A stretch of DNA of 64,000 bases from Acidobacteriota bacterium (GTDB taxonomy: Bacteria > Acidobacteriota > Terriglobia > Terriglobales > Acidobacteriaceae). Under the pieces are notes generated by a model that had not been told where the DNA came from, ran no database searches, and saw only the letters and a program-made list of their open reading frames with translations. This document shows, one piece after another, positions 36,488-46,045 of the stretch. The DNA lies in the NCBI GenBank assembly GCA_021779935.1, contig JAJXZT010000011.1, positions 1 to 64,000 on the forward strand, given 5' to 3'. Numbering within the stretch: the stretch's first letter is position 1; every line of letters begins with the position of its first letter. The translations under genes and the position numbers were made by a program.

Positions 36488-39025
36488 ATGACCCTCTCTC
36501 GGGTTCGATCTGCAATCTTTGCTCGTGCAGATCTCCGACTCGTCACGCGTTGTTTGGCGGCAGTGTTGTTGTATTGCGGACTCGCTTCGGCTTCCACTCC
36601 TGGTGGCCGCACCATACATTTCTCCGTCACCGATGATGCTTCGCAGCCTGTCCCGGAAGCCATCGTGGAAGTGAGCCTTGGCGCCCGGGTCATCCAGACG
36701 CTCGCCACCGACGCACAGGGTAAGGCATCCGTCTACATCCCCAGCCCTGGTCAGTACTCGCTCAAGGTCCACAAGATCGGTTACATCGATACGCAAACTG
36801 CGTTGCAGGTCGTCGCCGACACATCACCCGAGGAAGTTGACGTCGTCCTTCATGCCGCCGCGCTCAGCAAGCAGAACGTCGAAGTGCAGGCCGAAGCGCC
36901 CAATCCCGTTACGCGCCAGTCCAGCAGCCAGAGCAAGCTCTCGCCCGTGCAGGCAAAGATCGTTCCCGGAAAACCCGCCACGCTTACCGACACGTTGCCT
37001 TTAATCCCCGGCATCGTTCGCGCCAAGGATGGCAGCGTGCAGATCGCCGGTTATGGTGAGGATCACAGCGCGCTTCTCATCAACTCTGTCGATGTCACCG
37101 ACCCTGCCACTGGTGCGTTCGGTCTCACCGTTCCCATCGACAGTGTCCAGACCATCTCCGTCTCTGAGATGCCCTACCTCGCGCAGTACGGACGCTTCAC
37201 CGCCGGCGTCGTCACCGCCGAAACTCGCCGCGGCGGAGACAAATGGCACGCCGATCTCAACGACCCGCTGCCCGAGTTCCGCATTCGCAGCGGACATCTT
37301 GAAGGTCTCCGCGACGCCACGCCTCGCTTCAATCTCAGCGGTCCGCTCATCAAGGATCATCTCTATTTCCTCGAAGGCGCCGAGTATTCCATCGACAAGC
37401 GCGAAGTCTACACGCTGCCCTATCCGCTGAATCAGACCATCTCCGAGTCGATCAACTCGTTCAGCCAGGTTGACGCGATTCTTTCGCCCACGCAGACGCT
37501 CACCGCATCGTTCCATTGGGCGCCTCACACCTTGCAATACGCCGGTCTCGACTACTTCAACCCCCGTTCTGTAACGCCCAATGCCGGCTTCCATGAATCC
37601 ACCGCCGCACTGATTCACCGCTGGGGCATCGGCGACGGGTTGCTCCAGAGCACTTTCGCCGTCACTCGCGTCAGCAGCGGAATCTACGCCCAGGGCAACG
37701 GCGACATGGTGCTCACTCCCACCGCCAACAGTGGCAACTATTTCAGCCAGGAAGCGCGCCGCGCTATTCGTTATGAATGGATTGAAAAGTGGTCTCCGCG
37801 CACATTCCATTTCGCCGGCGCGCATGCCTTCCAGTTCGGCTCTACTTTTGCACACAGCGAAAATGACGGACGCTTCAATGCCCGCCCCGTTCTGATTGAA
37901 GACGCTGCCGGTCATCTCGTGCGTCGCATCGATTTCACTGGCGGCGGCGCTTTCGATCTCAGTGACTTCGAACCCGCCGTTTATGCGCAGGATCACTGGT
38001 CCATGGGTTCCCGTTTCGCGCTCGATCTCGGTGCGCGCTTCGAGGCCCAGACCATCACGCACACCACGCGCACTGCGCCGCGCGCCGGTTTTGTCTGGAC
38101 GCCCATGGCTGATCAGAAGCTCGTCGTCCGCGGCGGAATCGGTGTCTTCTACGATGCGGTGCCACTCGACGTCTACGCCTTCAGCAGCTATCCGCAGCAG
38201 ACCGTGACCACTTACGACGGTCTTGGCAACATCATTGGCAGCCCGCTCACCTACTTCAACATCACCAGCCAGACCGCCAATCAGCACTTCCCCTTCATCC
38301 ATCGTAAGTTGACTAGCGGCAACTTCGCTCCCTACAGCGTCGCCTGGAACGTCGAAATGGAGCGGCCTCTTGGCAAGCTCCTCCTCGTCCGCCTGCGGTA
38401 TTTGCAGAGCCACGCCTACGACATGCTCACCATTCAGCCGCAGGTCATCAACAATCAGAATGCGCTCGTGCTCGGATCGTCCGGCGCTGCCCGCACGCGC
38501 CAGTTTGAATTCACCGCGCGTATCGGTTCAGATCCTGCCCGGCAGTTCTTCTTCTCTTACGTCCGGCAACATGCCCGTGGCGATATCAACGACGCCAGCA
38601 CCTACCTCGGAGATTTCCCGTTCCCCGTCGTCCGCAACGACATCATTGCAAGCCTTCCCAGTGAGATCCCGAATCGTTTTCTGCTCTGGGGCATTTACAA
38701 ACTTCCTCACAAAATCCGCCTGATCCCGCACATCGAACTGCGGGACGGTTTCCCCTATCAGCCCTCCAATGTCTTCCAGCAATTGCTCACCCCGGCCCTC
38801 GGTCCGCAGTATCGCTTCCCGCGCTACTTCTCGTTCGATCTGCGCACTTCCAAGGATTTCCAGATTACGAAGAAGCACGCCATCCGCCTCTCCGTCACGG
38901 TGCTCAATCTCACCAACCACTTCAACGCCCTTGAGGTTCACTCCAACATCGCCGATCCGCAGTACGGCACGTTCTTCGGCAACTATCACCGCCACGTGCT
39001 CTTCGATTTCGACTACCTCTTCTAG
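36488..39025 (+). CDS. TonB-dependent receptor with N-terminal carboxypeptidase-regulatory-like domain
   Basis: Outer-membrane barrel of 845 residues from ATG 36488 (GGAG ahead; the open frame back to 36413 lacks a signal sequence until this point). Signal peptide at 1-40, then a carboxypeptidase regulatory-like domain of about 80 residues (HFSVTDDASQPVPEAIVEVS; YSLKVHKIGYID). A plug domain follows (TLTDTLPLIPGIVRAKDGSV; GYGEDHSALLINSVDVTD), then a beta-barrel ending in aromatic FDFDYLF, as expected for BAM-inserted barrels. No TonB box is obvious. It is an Oar/SusC-like member; the substrate is unknown, but proximity to a secreted protease makes peptides plausible. The 320 bases ahead hold the S53 terminator and no other gene. 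Confidence 0.85.
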   Translation: MTLSRVRSAIFARADLRLVTRCLAAVLLYCGLASASTPGGRTIHFSVTDDASQPVPEAIVEVSLGARVIQTLATDAQGKASVYIPSPGQYSLKVHKIGYIDTQTALQVVADTSPEEVDVVLHAAALSKQNVEVQAEAPNPVTRQSSSQSKLSPVQAKIVPGKPATLTDTLPLIPGIVRAKDGSVQIAGYGEDHSALLINSVDVTDPATGAFGLTVPIDSVQTISVSEMPYLAQYGRFTAGVVTAETRRGGDKWHADLNDPLPEFRIRSGHLEGLRDATPRFNLSGPLIKDHLYFLEGAEYSIDKREVYTLPYPLNQTISESINSFSQVDAILSPTQTLTASFHWAPHTLQYAGLDYFNPRSVTPNAGFHESTAALIHRWGIGDGLLQSTFAVTRVSSGIYAQGNGDMVLTPTANSGNYFSQEARRAIRYEWIEKWSPRTFHFAGAHAFQFGSTFAHSENDGRFNARPVLIEDAAGHLVRRIDFTGGGAFDLSDFEPAVYAQDHWSMGSRFALDLGARFEAQTITHTTRTAPRAGFVWTPMADQKLVVRGGIGVFYDAVPLDVYAFSSYPQQTVTTYDGLGNIIGSPLTYFNITSQTANQHFPFIHRKLTSGNFAPYSVAWNVEMERPLGKLLLVRLRYLQSHAYDMLTIQPQVINNQNALVLGSSGAARTRQFEFTARIGSDPARQFFFSYVRQHARGDINDASTYLGDFPFPVVRNDIIASLPSEIPNRFLLWGIYKLPHKIRLIPHIELRDGFPYQPSNVFQQLLTPALGPQYRFPRYFSFDLRTSKDFQITKKHAIRLSVTVLNLTNHFNALEVHSNIADPQYGTFFGNYHRHVLFDFDYLF

Positions 39026-39052
39026 AACGATAGCAATGCCGCCGTTTTGAAA

Positions 39053-40036
39053 CTAATGTAGAGGAGCCGTCATCTTCTGTAGACGTCCCTTGGACAGCCG
39101 TAAGAACGTGAATCCATCTTTCGAAGAGAAGTTCACCATTCCCCTCCCAAGTTCAGGATCGGCTTCATAGAGCCTGAACGTTTCTCCCGTCGCAAGATTT
39201 ATAACGAGGAGAAGGATTCTCGAGAGTTCACTGGGATTACTAACGATGTGCAATTCAACCACGGCGAGATTGCCCGAGACGACAATGTGAGACGCAATGG
39301 CGTCGCGAACCGTCTTGTGATATTGAATCGTTCGAACGATTTCCCCGGACTCGCTCATCACGACGATCTCCTCGTTAGGCTGGAGGATGTAAAGTAAACC
39401 GTCGGAGCCGAAGGCCGCATACCCTTCGTAGAACTTTGGCTTAGCGGACTTGTCGATGCCAGCCAAGCCATCCAGTCGCCTGAGTAGCTTTCCAGACGGT
39501 GAGAAAACGCCGAACAAGCTCGTTCCCAAAAGTGGCTTTGGCGCTGTTCGGTTAAAAGAGCCACCCACGATCGCGACGCCGGAGTCGAACACGGCGAACA
39601 CCCTGCTCGGATCAAATCCCTTCGCAATGTCGAGCACGGTTCGGCTTGAAACTGATCCGTCTGATAGAAAGTGGACGATCATTGTGCCTTCCTTGCAATC
39701 CGCAATCATCGCCACGGAACCAGCGCGGGTGACGGAGAAGGCCCGATATTCGCAAGAATCGTCCCCCTTATCTGGAACCTTATAAACCACAGCATCGTCG
39801 TCCGTTCCGGCGGGCAGCTTTAGGATGACTGGAGAACTGAACTCCGGCGGATCGGGATGGAAGTACAAGTTACCCGCATCGTCGCCTTTTGGAAAGTCAT
39901 ACCACCCGAATGCGGGAACCGACTTGATCTCCGATGGGGCACTGCCATGAAGTAATGTGACAGGAATGGTTGTGGCCGTCTGCCCGGCCAAAGAAAAAGA
40001 AACAGAGCACATCAACAGAAACGCAAAAAGTTTCAC
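39053..40036 (-). CDS. Secreted hypothetical protein, propeller-like
   Basis: 327 residues from GTG 40036, which has GGAGG five bases ahead; the longer frame uses a TTG overlapping that ribosome site. The signal peptide is VKLFAFLLMCSVSFSLAGQ. The body has repeats of strand-loop-strand type ending in Asp-rich turns (SDGSVSSRTV, SDGLLYILQPNEEIVVMSES), which suggests a six- or seven-bladed propeller. I find no catalytic motif and do not recognise a family. It converges with the TonB receptor gene (27 bases apart). Confidence 0.7.
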   Translation of the reverse strand: MKLFAFLLMCSVSFSLAGQTATTIPVTLLHGSAPSEIKSVPAFGWYDFPKGDDAGNLYFHPDPPEFSSPVILKLPAGTDDDAVVYKVPDKGDDSCEYRAFSVTRAGSVAMIADCKEGTMIVHFLSDGSVSSRTVLDIAKGFDPSRVFAVFDSGVAIVGGSFNRTAPKPLLGTSLFGVFSPSGKLLRRLDGLAGIDKSAKPKFYEGYAAFGSDGLLYILQPNEEIVVMSESGEIVRTIQYHKTVRDAIASHIVVSGNLAVVELHIVSNPSELSRILLLVINLATGETFRLYEADPELGRGMVNFSSKDGFTFLRLSKGRLQKMTAPLH

Positions 40037-40232
40037 CGAGGCCTCCAAGGAGCAGCGACGATGCCGCTGCCTCGTTTGTCACAGTTTCTCTTCTACAGGC
40101 GAATTCGAGTATTGGGGGATGAACTCGGTGTTCTGTTCTGAAGGTTGGTTCACTTTGGGACATGCACAATTAAGATAGGAGCCAGGATGTGCTCCAGGCA
40201 ATTCGTTCCGGCCGCCCATCAGTTATCGTCGC

Positions 40233-40268
40233 CAAAATAAAACGCCGCATGCACATGGCACGCGGCGT
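40233..40268 (-). terminator. Terminator of dsbD
   Basis: ACGCCGC (40242-40248) and GCGGCGT (40262-40268) form a 7-bp stem; on the minus strand it is followed by TTTATTTT (40241-40234). It lies 22 bases beyond the dsbD stop. Confidence 0.75.
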
Positions 40269-40290
40269 CCCGATCAGGGGTGAACTGGTT

Positions 40291-42327
40291 TTATCTTGCG
40301 ACGTCCTGCGCGGATGTCAGGAACGACAGGAACTGTTCTGGCTTGCGGGTCAATCCCGGAAAGCTGCCGAGCTCTTTTCCGTCCGGCGTCAGGATCGCGT
40401 AATACGGCAGAGCCACCGTTCCGAAACGGTCTTTCTCCATCTTCTGCTGCTGCTCATATACCGGACCTTGTCCGTCCGTGTAGAGCCTTACGCGCACGAA
40501 CTTCTGTAGTTCATTCCTCACGTCGGCGCGCGGAAACATGTTCGCTTCCATCCACCGGCAGTTCGTGCATGTGTATCCCGTAAAGTCCACGAACACCAGC
40601 TTGTTCTGCTGTTTCGCCTGGGCCAGCGCCGCGTCGTAGTTGTTCAGCACCCACGACATCTCTGCCGGATTGCTCTTGCCGCTTTGCGGCCCCGCGCCAC
40701 CGTTGCCTGAGTCGATGTCAGACGGTGGAGGCAGGAACGATTCCATCGTCCCCAGCGGACGTCCGAATAATCCGGTCGAGAGCCACACCGTCAGCGACAG
40801 GAAGATGATTGCCACCACCACGCGCATTGCCGTCACCGACTCAAGCGGCGCGTCGTGCGACATCGTGAATTTTCCAAGCAGGTACAGCACCGTCAGGATT
40901 CCAATTGCTACCCAGATTGCCAGCACCATTTCGCGCGTAAAGATTCCCCAGTGCCAGATCAGGTCGGCGTTCGACAGGAACTTCATCGCTGCCGCAATTT
41001 CCAGGAATCCCATCACTACCTTCACCGAGTTCATCCAGCCGCCCGACTTCGGCAACTGCGCCATCAACTGCGGCGCCAGCGCCAGGATGAAGAACGGCAG
41101 CGCGAACACCGTCGAGAACGACAGCATCCCGACGATCGGCCACTTCCAGCTTCCTTGTGACGCCATTACCAGCAGCGTGCCCACGAACGGGGCGGTGCAG
41201 GTGAACGAGGTGAGCGTGAACGTCAGGCCCATTACTAACGTCCCGATCACCTCGCTCGTACCCTGCCGCCGCGTGATCCCATCAAGCTTGTTGACGAGAC
41301 CTGGCGGAACTTGAATGAAATATGCGCCAAACAGACTCAGCGCAAATCCAACAAAAATTGCCGTGATAAGTAAATTGACCCACGGGCTCGCAGCCAGTTG
41401 GTTCACTCCGGCCGCGCCAAACACCGCCGCCAGCGCCAATCCCAGCGCCGTAAACGTCAATATGATGCCGAGTCCGTAGATCAGCGCATTGCGGATCGCC
41501 GACGCGCGGCTGTGCGATGCGTGTTTCGTAAAGTACGACACCGTGATCGGAATCATCGGAAACACGCACGGCGTCAGTAGTGACAGTGCGCCCATTCCCA
41601 TCGCCAGCCAGATAAAGGACAACAGCGACCGGCTCTCCAGTGCCGCTTCAGAGGAAGTGTTCGCCGCAGGCGTTGACTGCCCCGTGCTCCCGGCAACTGC
41701 GCCAGCCGGAGTACCACTCAGGGAGCTTCCATTAGCCTCCGGCTGATTAGGGTTTCCCGCGCTCGTTCCGCTCGCCGGCGGAACGGCCTCGGCCGTTGTT
41801 CCCGCCGCCGCTCCAGCAGCCTTTCCCGGAGCAATCTTCACTGTCGTTGTAACGTGCGTCGTCGTCGGAGGCAGGCATGTCGTGTCATTGCAGGTCTGGA
41901 ACAGTACGTCGATATCCAGCTTCTGCGCACCCACCGGGGCATTCGCCTCCACCACTATCGGCACCTTGAGACTCACCGAGCCGTCGTACGTCTCGGTTTC
42001 CATCTCGAAATTCGGATCGTAGGACTTGTGCGGCGTCGTCCCTGTAATCACGCCCGCCTGCTTGAACGCTTGCTTCGCGGGAACCGTAACTACCGTTGTC
42101 GTCGGACCGCCAGGAGCTTGCGTAATCGAGTAAACGTGCCAGCCGTCTTCGATCGTTGCAGAGAGGTCCACCGTAAACTTTTCGCCCGCCTTTACAGGCT
42201 GTGCGCTCGCCGGCTTCGCGGTCCACTTCACCACATCTTCCGGGGACTGCGCCGCGCAAGCCGCAACTAACAGGCTCGTGGCAGTGATGGTTAAAAGTAT
42301 GCGACGTATATTCATAACTGTTTGCAT
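40291..42327 (-). CDS. dsbD: Thiol:disulfide interchange protein DsbD
   Basis: Membrane reductase that moves electrons from cytoplasmic thioredoxin to periplasmic proteins, 678 residues. The N-terminal periplasmic alpha domain has the redox pair in FQTCNDTTCLPP. A Pro/Ala/Ser/Thr-rich linker of about 60 residues follows. The transmembrane beta domain has about eight helices with the two conserved Cys (LLTPCVFPMIP and TSFTCTAPFVG). The C-terminal thioredoxin-like gamma domain has CTNC (GYTCTNCRWME). All six functional cysteines are present. Two starts (ATG 42327 or 42312) are possible; neither has a strong ribosome site. Likely partners are cytochrome c maturation or DsbC-type proteins encoded elsewhere. 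Confidence 0.94.
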   Translation of the reverse strand: MQTVMNIRRILLTITATSLLVAACAAQSPEDVVKWTAKPASAQPVKAGEKFTVDLSATIEDGWHVYSITQAPGGPTTTVVTVPAKQAFKQAGVITGTTPHKSYDPNFEMETETYDGSVSLKVPIVVEANAPVGAQKLDIDVLFQTCNDTTCLPPTTTHVTTTVKIAPGKAAGAAAGTTAEAVPPASGTSAGNPNQPEANGSSLSGTPAGAVAGSTGQSTPAANTSSEAALESRSLLSFIWLAMGMGALSLLTPCVFPMIPITVSYFTKHASHSRASAIRNALIYGLGIILTFTALGLALAAVFGAAGVNQLAASPWVNLLITAIFVGFALSLFGAYFIQVPPGLVNKLDGITRRQGTSEVIGTLVMGLTFTLTSFTCTAPFVGTLLVMASQGSWKWPIVGMLSFSTVFALPFFILALAPQLMAQLPKSGGWMNSVKVVMGFLEIAAAMKFLSNADLIWHWGIFTREMVLAIWVAIGILTVLYLLGKFTMSHDAPLESVTAMRVVVAIIFLSLTVWLSTGLFGRPLGTMESFLPPPSDIDSGNGGAGPQSGKSNPAEMSWVLNNYDAALAQAKQQNKLVFVDFTGYTCTNCRWMEANMFPRADVRNELQKFVRVRLYTDGQGPVYEQQQKMEKDRFGTVALPYYAILTPDGKELGSFPGLTRKPEQFLSFLTSAQDVAR

Positions 42328-42679
42328 CCAACGAGAATTTTTTCGATACCGCTAGAACTCATGCCTTCACTCCGACATCATTCCCCAAATCCTCGAGGTT
42401 GCGAATACCGGGTGACCGCTGTGGAACGACGATTCTTTCCGTCGCTTTCGATTCTCACACCCTAGTGTTGGAATCTTAGGGTCACAAGAGCAAACGGTAA
42501 ATACACGTTTCTCTTTTTTCGTCCCTGTGAGCCGAAACTGCTTAGGCTGGATATCGCTTCCACTTAATGTCGTAAACACCGTTTTGGCGCTTCCATCTCG
42601 CCAACCCACGGCTGGTGCGCATTTTTCGCGCATCCCCATATATAAGGATAACAACCTCGCCACCGATTACCATCACCCT
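42328..42679. other. Intergenic region with one inverted repeat
   Basis: 352 bases between dsbD and the GH79 gene, same strand. ACCCTA (42459-42464) and TAGGGT (42477-42482) form a short inverted repeat. No gene is convincing: a minus-strand open frame here lacks a ribosome site and has an improbable composition. Confidence 0.3.
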
Positions 42680-44104
42680 TCAGTGTCCACCCAGCCTGAC
42701 GATCAAGACCGACCCCGCCGGCACTTTCACTTGCACGTTCTTCCTCGCGCTTGCATGCCATGATGTCCACGCGCCGCTCCAATTGCCGGCTTCACTAATC
42801 TCGGCTCCGCCCAGGGTAATTCCCGATGTCGCAGTAATGTCGTCCTTCGGCGCCGTCAGCGCCATCGTCGCCACATCCGAGTATTGCCGCCCGGCATCCA
42901 GCGTCACGGCCACTTCGCTCGCCGTCGTGCCGTGTTCTTTATTAATGAGCGTGACGTATACTCGCCCGTCATTTCCCTTCACCGCATACGCTGTCATGTT
43001 GGGCCCCGTGCCCTCGGCCGAAATCACCGCCGGTAGTATCGCGCCGTGGCTTGCCACGTCGAACGCCTTCATCGCATATCCCAGTGGATGCACCGCGTAC
43101 CCGTCCGGTGTCGTCCAGAACACCGCGTACCAGCAGGTCCGTTGCTGTTCGCCCGCCGCCACGTTATCGCCCGTATGGAAGTTCACTCCCAGCGCTCCCT
43201 GCTCCGCCCACCAGAACAGGTAATCCAATCCCCATAGCGCCGAGGCAAACGTATTGCTCGCCCCTTCCGCGCCGCCGTTGTAGAAGTTGTTCGTCTCTTC
43301 GATCCGGTATTGCAGTCCCTCCGCGCGAACCGCCGGAACGAACGTCTCATACATCTTTTCGTACGACGCCACCAGTCCAGGCGAAAGCATCTTGTCCCGC
43401 GCCACCTCTGCTTCCGCGAGCTTGCCGTTTCCTCCCGGATACGAATGCTGCGTGATATATCGCAAGCGTCCCGTGCCTGCAAAGTCCCGTGCAAAGTCGC
43501 TCGCCCATCCTGCTTTGTTCGGCGTCGTGCTCGGCCCGCAGAATTTCATCTTCGGCGCGGCTCCCGCAGCCGTAATCGCCGTCTCGAACTTCTTCCATTC
43601 GTCGCGATACGCCGGGTATTCCTTCTCATACACGTTCGGCTCGTTCCCAATCGCCAGGCAATCGATGTCCTTCGCGTAGTGTTTTGCCAGGTACCAGGCA
43701 ATCGGCACCGCATCGTCCGGTTTGGATTCCCGCATCCGCAGCGTATAGATCACCTTCGCGCCGGATGCATTTGCGAATGTAAATAAATCGTCGATATCCG
43801 CGTCGCCCGGAATCTTCACCGATGGCCGGTCCGCCGTGTTTCCGCCGATCCTCAAGTTTCGAATCCCCAGCGTACGGAAGAGGTGAATCAGCGGCCGGTT
43901 CGTCGCGCGGAACATGTGCTGCCCGTCGCTGTTGGGAAGAATCGCCGCCGTTTCGAAACTCAGCCCGGCGAAATCGTTCGGGATCTTCGCCCCCGCTTGC
44001 GTTGCATGAATCGTAACCGTCACGCGCGTCTGCGCCATCGCCATCGAACCAAGCGCAACGATCATCGCCGCCAGCGTCGACACAATCTTCACTCTTGAAC
44101 TCAT
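42680..44104 (-). CDS. Glycoside hydrolase, GH79-like (beta-glucuronidase/heparanase clan)
   Basis: Secreted (signal peptide STLAAMIVALGSMAMAQ) clan-A-type glycosidase of 474 residues from ATG 44104, behind AAGGAG. The segment DFAGLSFETAAI and the acid/base Glu in CLAIGNEPNVYE match GH79; the nucleophile is probably the first Glu of RIEETNNFYNGG. A C-terminal beta domain (VYVTLINKEHGTTASEVAV) fits the GH79 C-terminal domain. Release of glucuronic or 4-O-methylglucuronic acid is the expected activity, inferred from the family. Its start lies inside the terminal codons of the UxaA gene (39-base separation between stop and start, same strand), so the two are likely co-transcribed, UxaA first. 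Confidence 0.8.
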   Translation of the reverse strand: MSSRVKIVSTLAAMIVALGSMAMAQTRVTVTIHATQAGAKIPNDFAGLSFETAAILPNSDGQHMFRATNRPLIHLFRTLGIRNLRIGGNTADRPSVKIPGDADIDDLFTFANASGAKVIYTLRMRESKPDDAVPIAWYLAKHYAKDIDCLAIGNEPNVYEKEYPAYRDEWKKFETAITAAGAAPKMKFCGPSTTPNKAGWASDFARDFAGTGRLRYITQHSYPGGNGKLAEAEVARDKMLSPGLVASYEKMYETFVPAVRAEGLQYRIEETNNFYNGGAEGASNTFASALWGLDYLFWWAEQGALGVNFHTGDNVAAGEQQRTCWYAVFWTTPDGYAVHPLGYAMKAFDVASHGAILPAVISAEGTGPNMTAYAVKGNDGRVYVTLINKEHGTTASEVAVTLDAGRQYSDVATMALTAPKDDITATSGITLGGAEISEAGNWSGAWTSWHASARKNVQVKVPAGSVLIVRLGGH

Positions 44105-44142
44105 CCGCTTTTTTCTCCTTGATGTCGACGCCTCTTCTCGCG

Positions 44143-45714
44143 TCAAAGCGAGATCGCCCTCTCTGCCCACACTTGGAATTCGCGATGCTTATGCACTTCG
44201 GCCTTGGCGCGAACTTCTCCGCTCGCCACCGCCCGCACGTAATCGAACACCTGTTTCCCTGCACTCTGTATAGACGCGGTTCCGTCAAGCACGTCACCCG
44301 CCGAGAGATCGATATCGCCCGACATGCGCCGGAAAATATCGTTGTTCGACGCCAGTTTGATCACCGGCGCGATCGCGTTTCCGATCGTCGTGCCGCGCCC
44401 CGTCGTAAACACCACCACCGTTGCGCCCGCCGCCACCAGTCCCGGTGTCGACTCCTGGTCGTACCCCGGCCCCTGCATCAGGTACAACCCCTTGCCCGCC
44501 GCTGGAGTTCCGTAATCCGTCACGCCTTCCACGCGCGTTGTTCCTGCCTTCGCAATCGCACCCAGCGACTTGATCGTGATGTTCAGCAGCCCGCCCTTGA
44601 TATTTCCCGGGCTTGGATTTTCCCCCAGTGCCGCGCCCTGCCGCCCAGCGTATTCCTTGTACCAGTCCACCATTCCGTAGACTGCCCGCGCCGTCGCCGC
44701 GTCTTTCGCTCTCATCGCCAGGATGTGTTCTGCTCCGCAGAACTCCGGCACCTCCGTGATCAGCACCGTACCGCCCGAGCGCACCAGCAGATCCGCCGCA
44801 TAACCAAGGCTCGGATTTGCCGAGATCCCCGAAAACGCATCCGACCCGCCGCACTTCACTCCCAGCACCAGCTCGCTCAGCGGAACCTCTTCCCTTTTCG
44901 CGCGGTTCACTTCCGGCAGCATTTGCTGCACCGCGTCGAGTCCGGCTTTGATCGCGGCTTCCGTGCCTCCCGCCTGCTGCACTCCCACTCGCGCCATCGG
45001 CTTGTTCAGCTTCCGCCCCAGCCGGTGCAGATAATCCTCAACCACGGAGAGGTTCGTCTTTTCGCACCCCAGCTCCATCAACACCACTCCACCCACGTTC
45101 GGATGATCGGCGTAGTTCGAGAGCACGCGCAGCAACACCTCCAGGTTCGATCCGTCCTGGCATCCGCATCCCTTGTTGTGTGGAATCGCTGAAACTCCAT
45201 CGACGTTAGGAAATTTCTCCCGGCTATAGAGCGTGTATTCCGCCAGGAACGACACCTGCGTCGTCTCGTGACTTGCGCACATGCTCGTCGGGATAATCAA
45301 TACGAAGTTGCGCGTTCCCACCCTTCCGTCCGCACGACGGAATCCCATGAATGTGCCGCGCTCTGTCCCGGGAAAATATTCCGGCGCCTCCGTATGCAGT
45401 CCCTCCGGCACGTCGCGCACGATCGGCACCTCGTCGCTCATGTTCGCGTGCGTCACCGCCTCGCCCGCCTTGATCCCCAGCGACGTTCCTATCGGCTGCC
45501 GGTATTGCCGCACAAACTCCCCGCGCGGAATATCGCGCAGCGCAAAGCGGTTCCCCGCTGAAATCTCTGCCGTCACCGTGACCTCGTTGCCATCCGCGAG
45601 TTGCACGCGCAACCCGGCCGTTGTCGGCTTCTTCACCACCGCCACGTTGTCCGCTTCGTCCACCACAATTGCGTATTCGCTGATTCGCGCCACTGGCTCT
45701 TCTACTGATTGCAT
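44143..45714 (-). CDS. uxaA: UxaA/GarD-family hydro-lyase (altronate or galactarate dehydratase)
   Basis: Fe-dependent sugar-acid dehydratase of 523 residues from ATG 45714, with GGAGAGGG ahead. The N-terminal SAF domain (EYAIVVDEADNVAVVKKP to about 100) is joined to the C-terminal catalytic domain with GRVGTRNFVLIIPTSMCAS, HNKGCGCQ, LGCEKTN and GVKCGGSDAFSGISANP. These supply the conserved Cys residues. In hexuronate catabolism UxaA turns D-altronate into 2-keto-3-deoxygluconate; galactarate dehydratase is the close alternative. It lies just ahead of the secreted GH79 enzyme, which fits use of uronic acids from plant material. Confidence 0.85.
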   Translation of the reverse strand: MQSVEEPVARISEYAIVVDEADNVAVVKKPTTAGLRVQLADGNEVTVTAEISAGNRFALRDIPRGEFVRQYRQPIGTSLGIKAGEAVTHANMSDEVPIVRDVPEGLHTEAPEYFPGTERGTFMGFRRADGRVGTRNFVLIIPTSMCASHETTQVSFLAEYTLYSREKFPNVDGVSAIPHNKGCGCQDGSNLEVLLRVLSNYADHPNVGGVVLMELGCEKTNLSVVEDYLHRLGRKLNKPMARVGVQQAGGTEAAIKAGLDAVQQMLPEVNRAKREEVPLSELVLGVKCGGSDAFSGISANPSLGYAADLLVRSGGTVLITEVPEFCGAEHILAMRAKDAATARAVYGMVDWYKEYAGRQGAALGENPSPGNIKGGLLNITIKSLGAIAKAGTTRVEGVTDYGTPAAGKGLYLMQGPGYDQESTPGLVAAGATVVVFTTGRGTTIGNAIAPVIKLASNNDIFRRMSGDIDLSAGDVLDGTASIQSAGKQVFDYVRAVASGEVRAKAEVHKHREFQVWAERAISL

Positions 45715-46045
45715 CTTCGCCCTCTCCACTTGGTCACACGATACTCTCACCCACCGTGCTCTCGAGGCTTGTCACTTGATTGGATGACCGTGCCCTTGCT
45801 CCCGCTTCCAATGCTTGTTCCGTGCCTGTGTCCGGCCGGCTGCTGTCCCGCGCAGCAAGACGCTCCTGCGACGATGTTCGCGGATACCCCCTTGACCCAC
45901 CACCTTGGCGCCAACACGAAGCCAGTCATCCTTGGTCCTGGACGTCGGAAACGAGAAGTGCTCTGCAACACGACACTGGGGGGAATTGACACAATCTAGC
46001 GCGACGCCAGAGGGGGCGGCGTCGCGGACGCTTCTCGCAATTAGG
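45715..46045. other. Intergenic region with a GC-rich hairpin
   Basis: 331 bases. GCGACGCC (46001-46008) pairs with GGCGTCGC (46018-46025) 20 bases after the DUF2461 stop; no U-tract follows on the minus strand, so terminator function is uncertain. Open frames on both strands here overlap each other and have no ribosome sites. Confidence 0.35.

Noticed and set aside
37001-38413. 470-codon open frame on the minus strand
   Set aside because: Antisense shadow of the TonB receptor gene; composition (Glu/Ala/Val/Gly) reflects reverse-complemented coding bias.
42367-42663. Minus-strand ORF of 98 codons between GH79 and dsbD
   Set aside because: No ribosome site and an improbable Lys/Arg/Ser mixture; it spans an inverted repeat and looks noncoding.
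45709-45999. Plus-strand ORF of 96 codons
   Set aside because: It overlaps another open frame on the opposite strand, has no ribosome site and no protein-like pattern; treated as intergenic.
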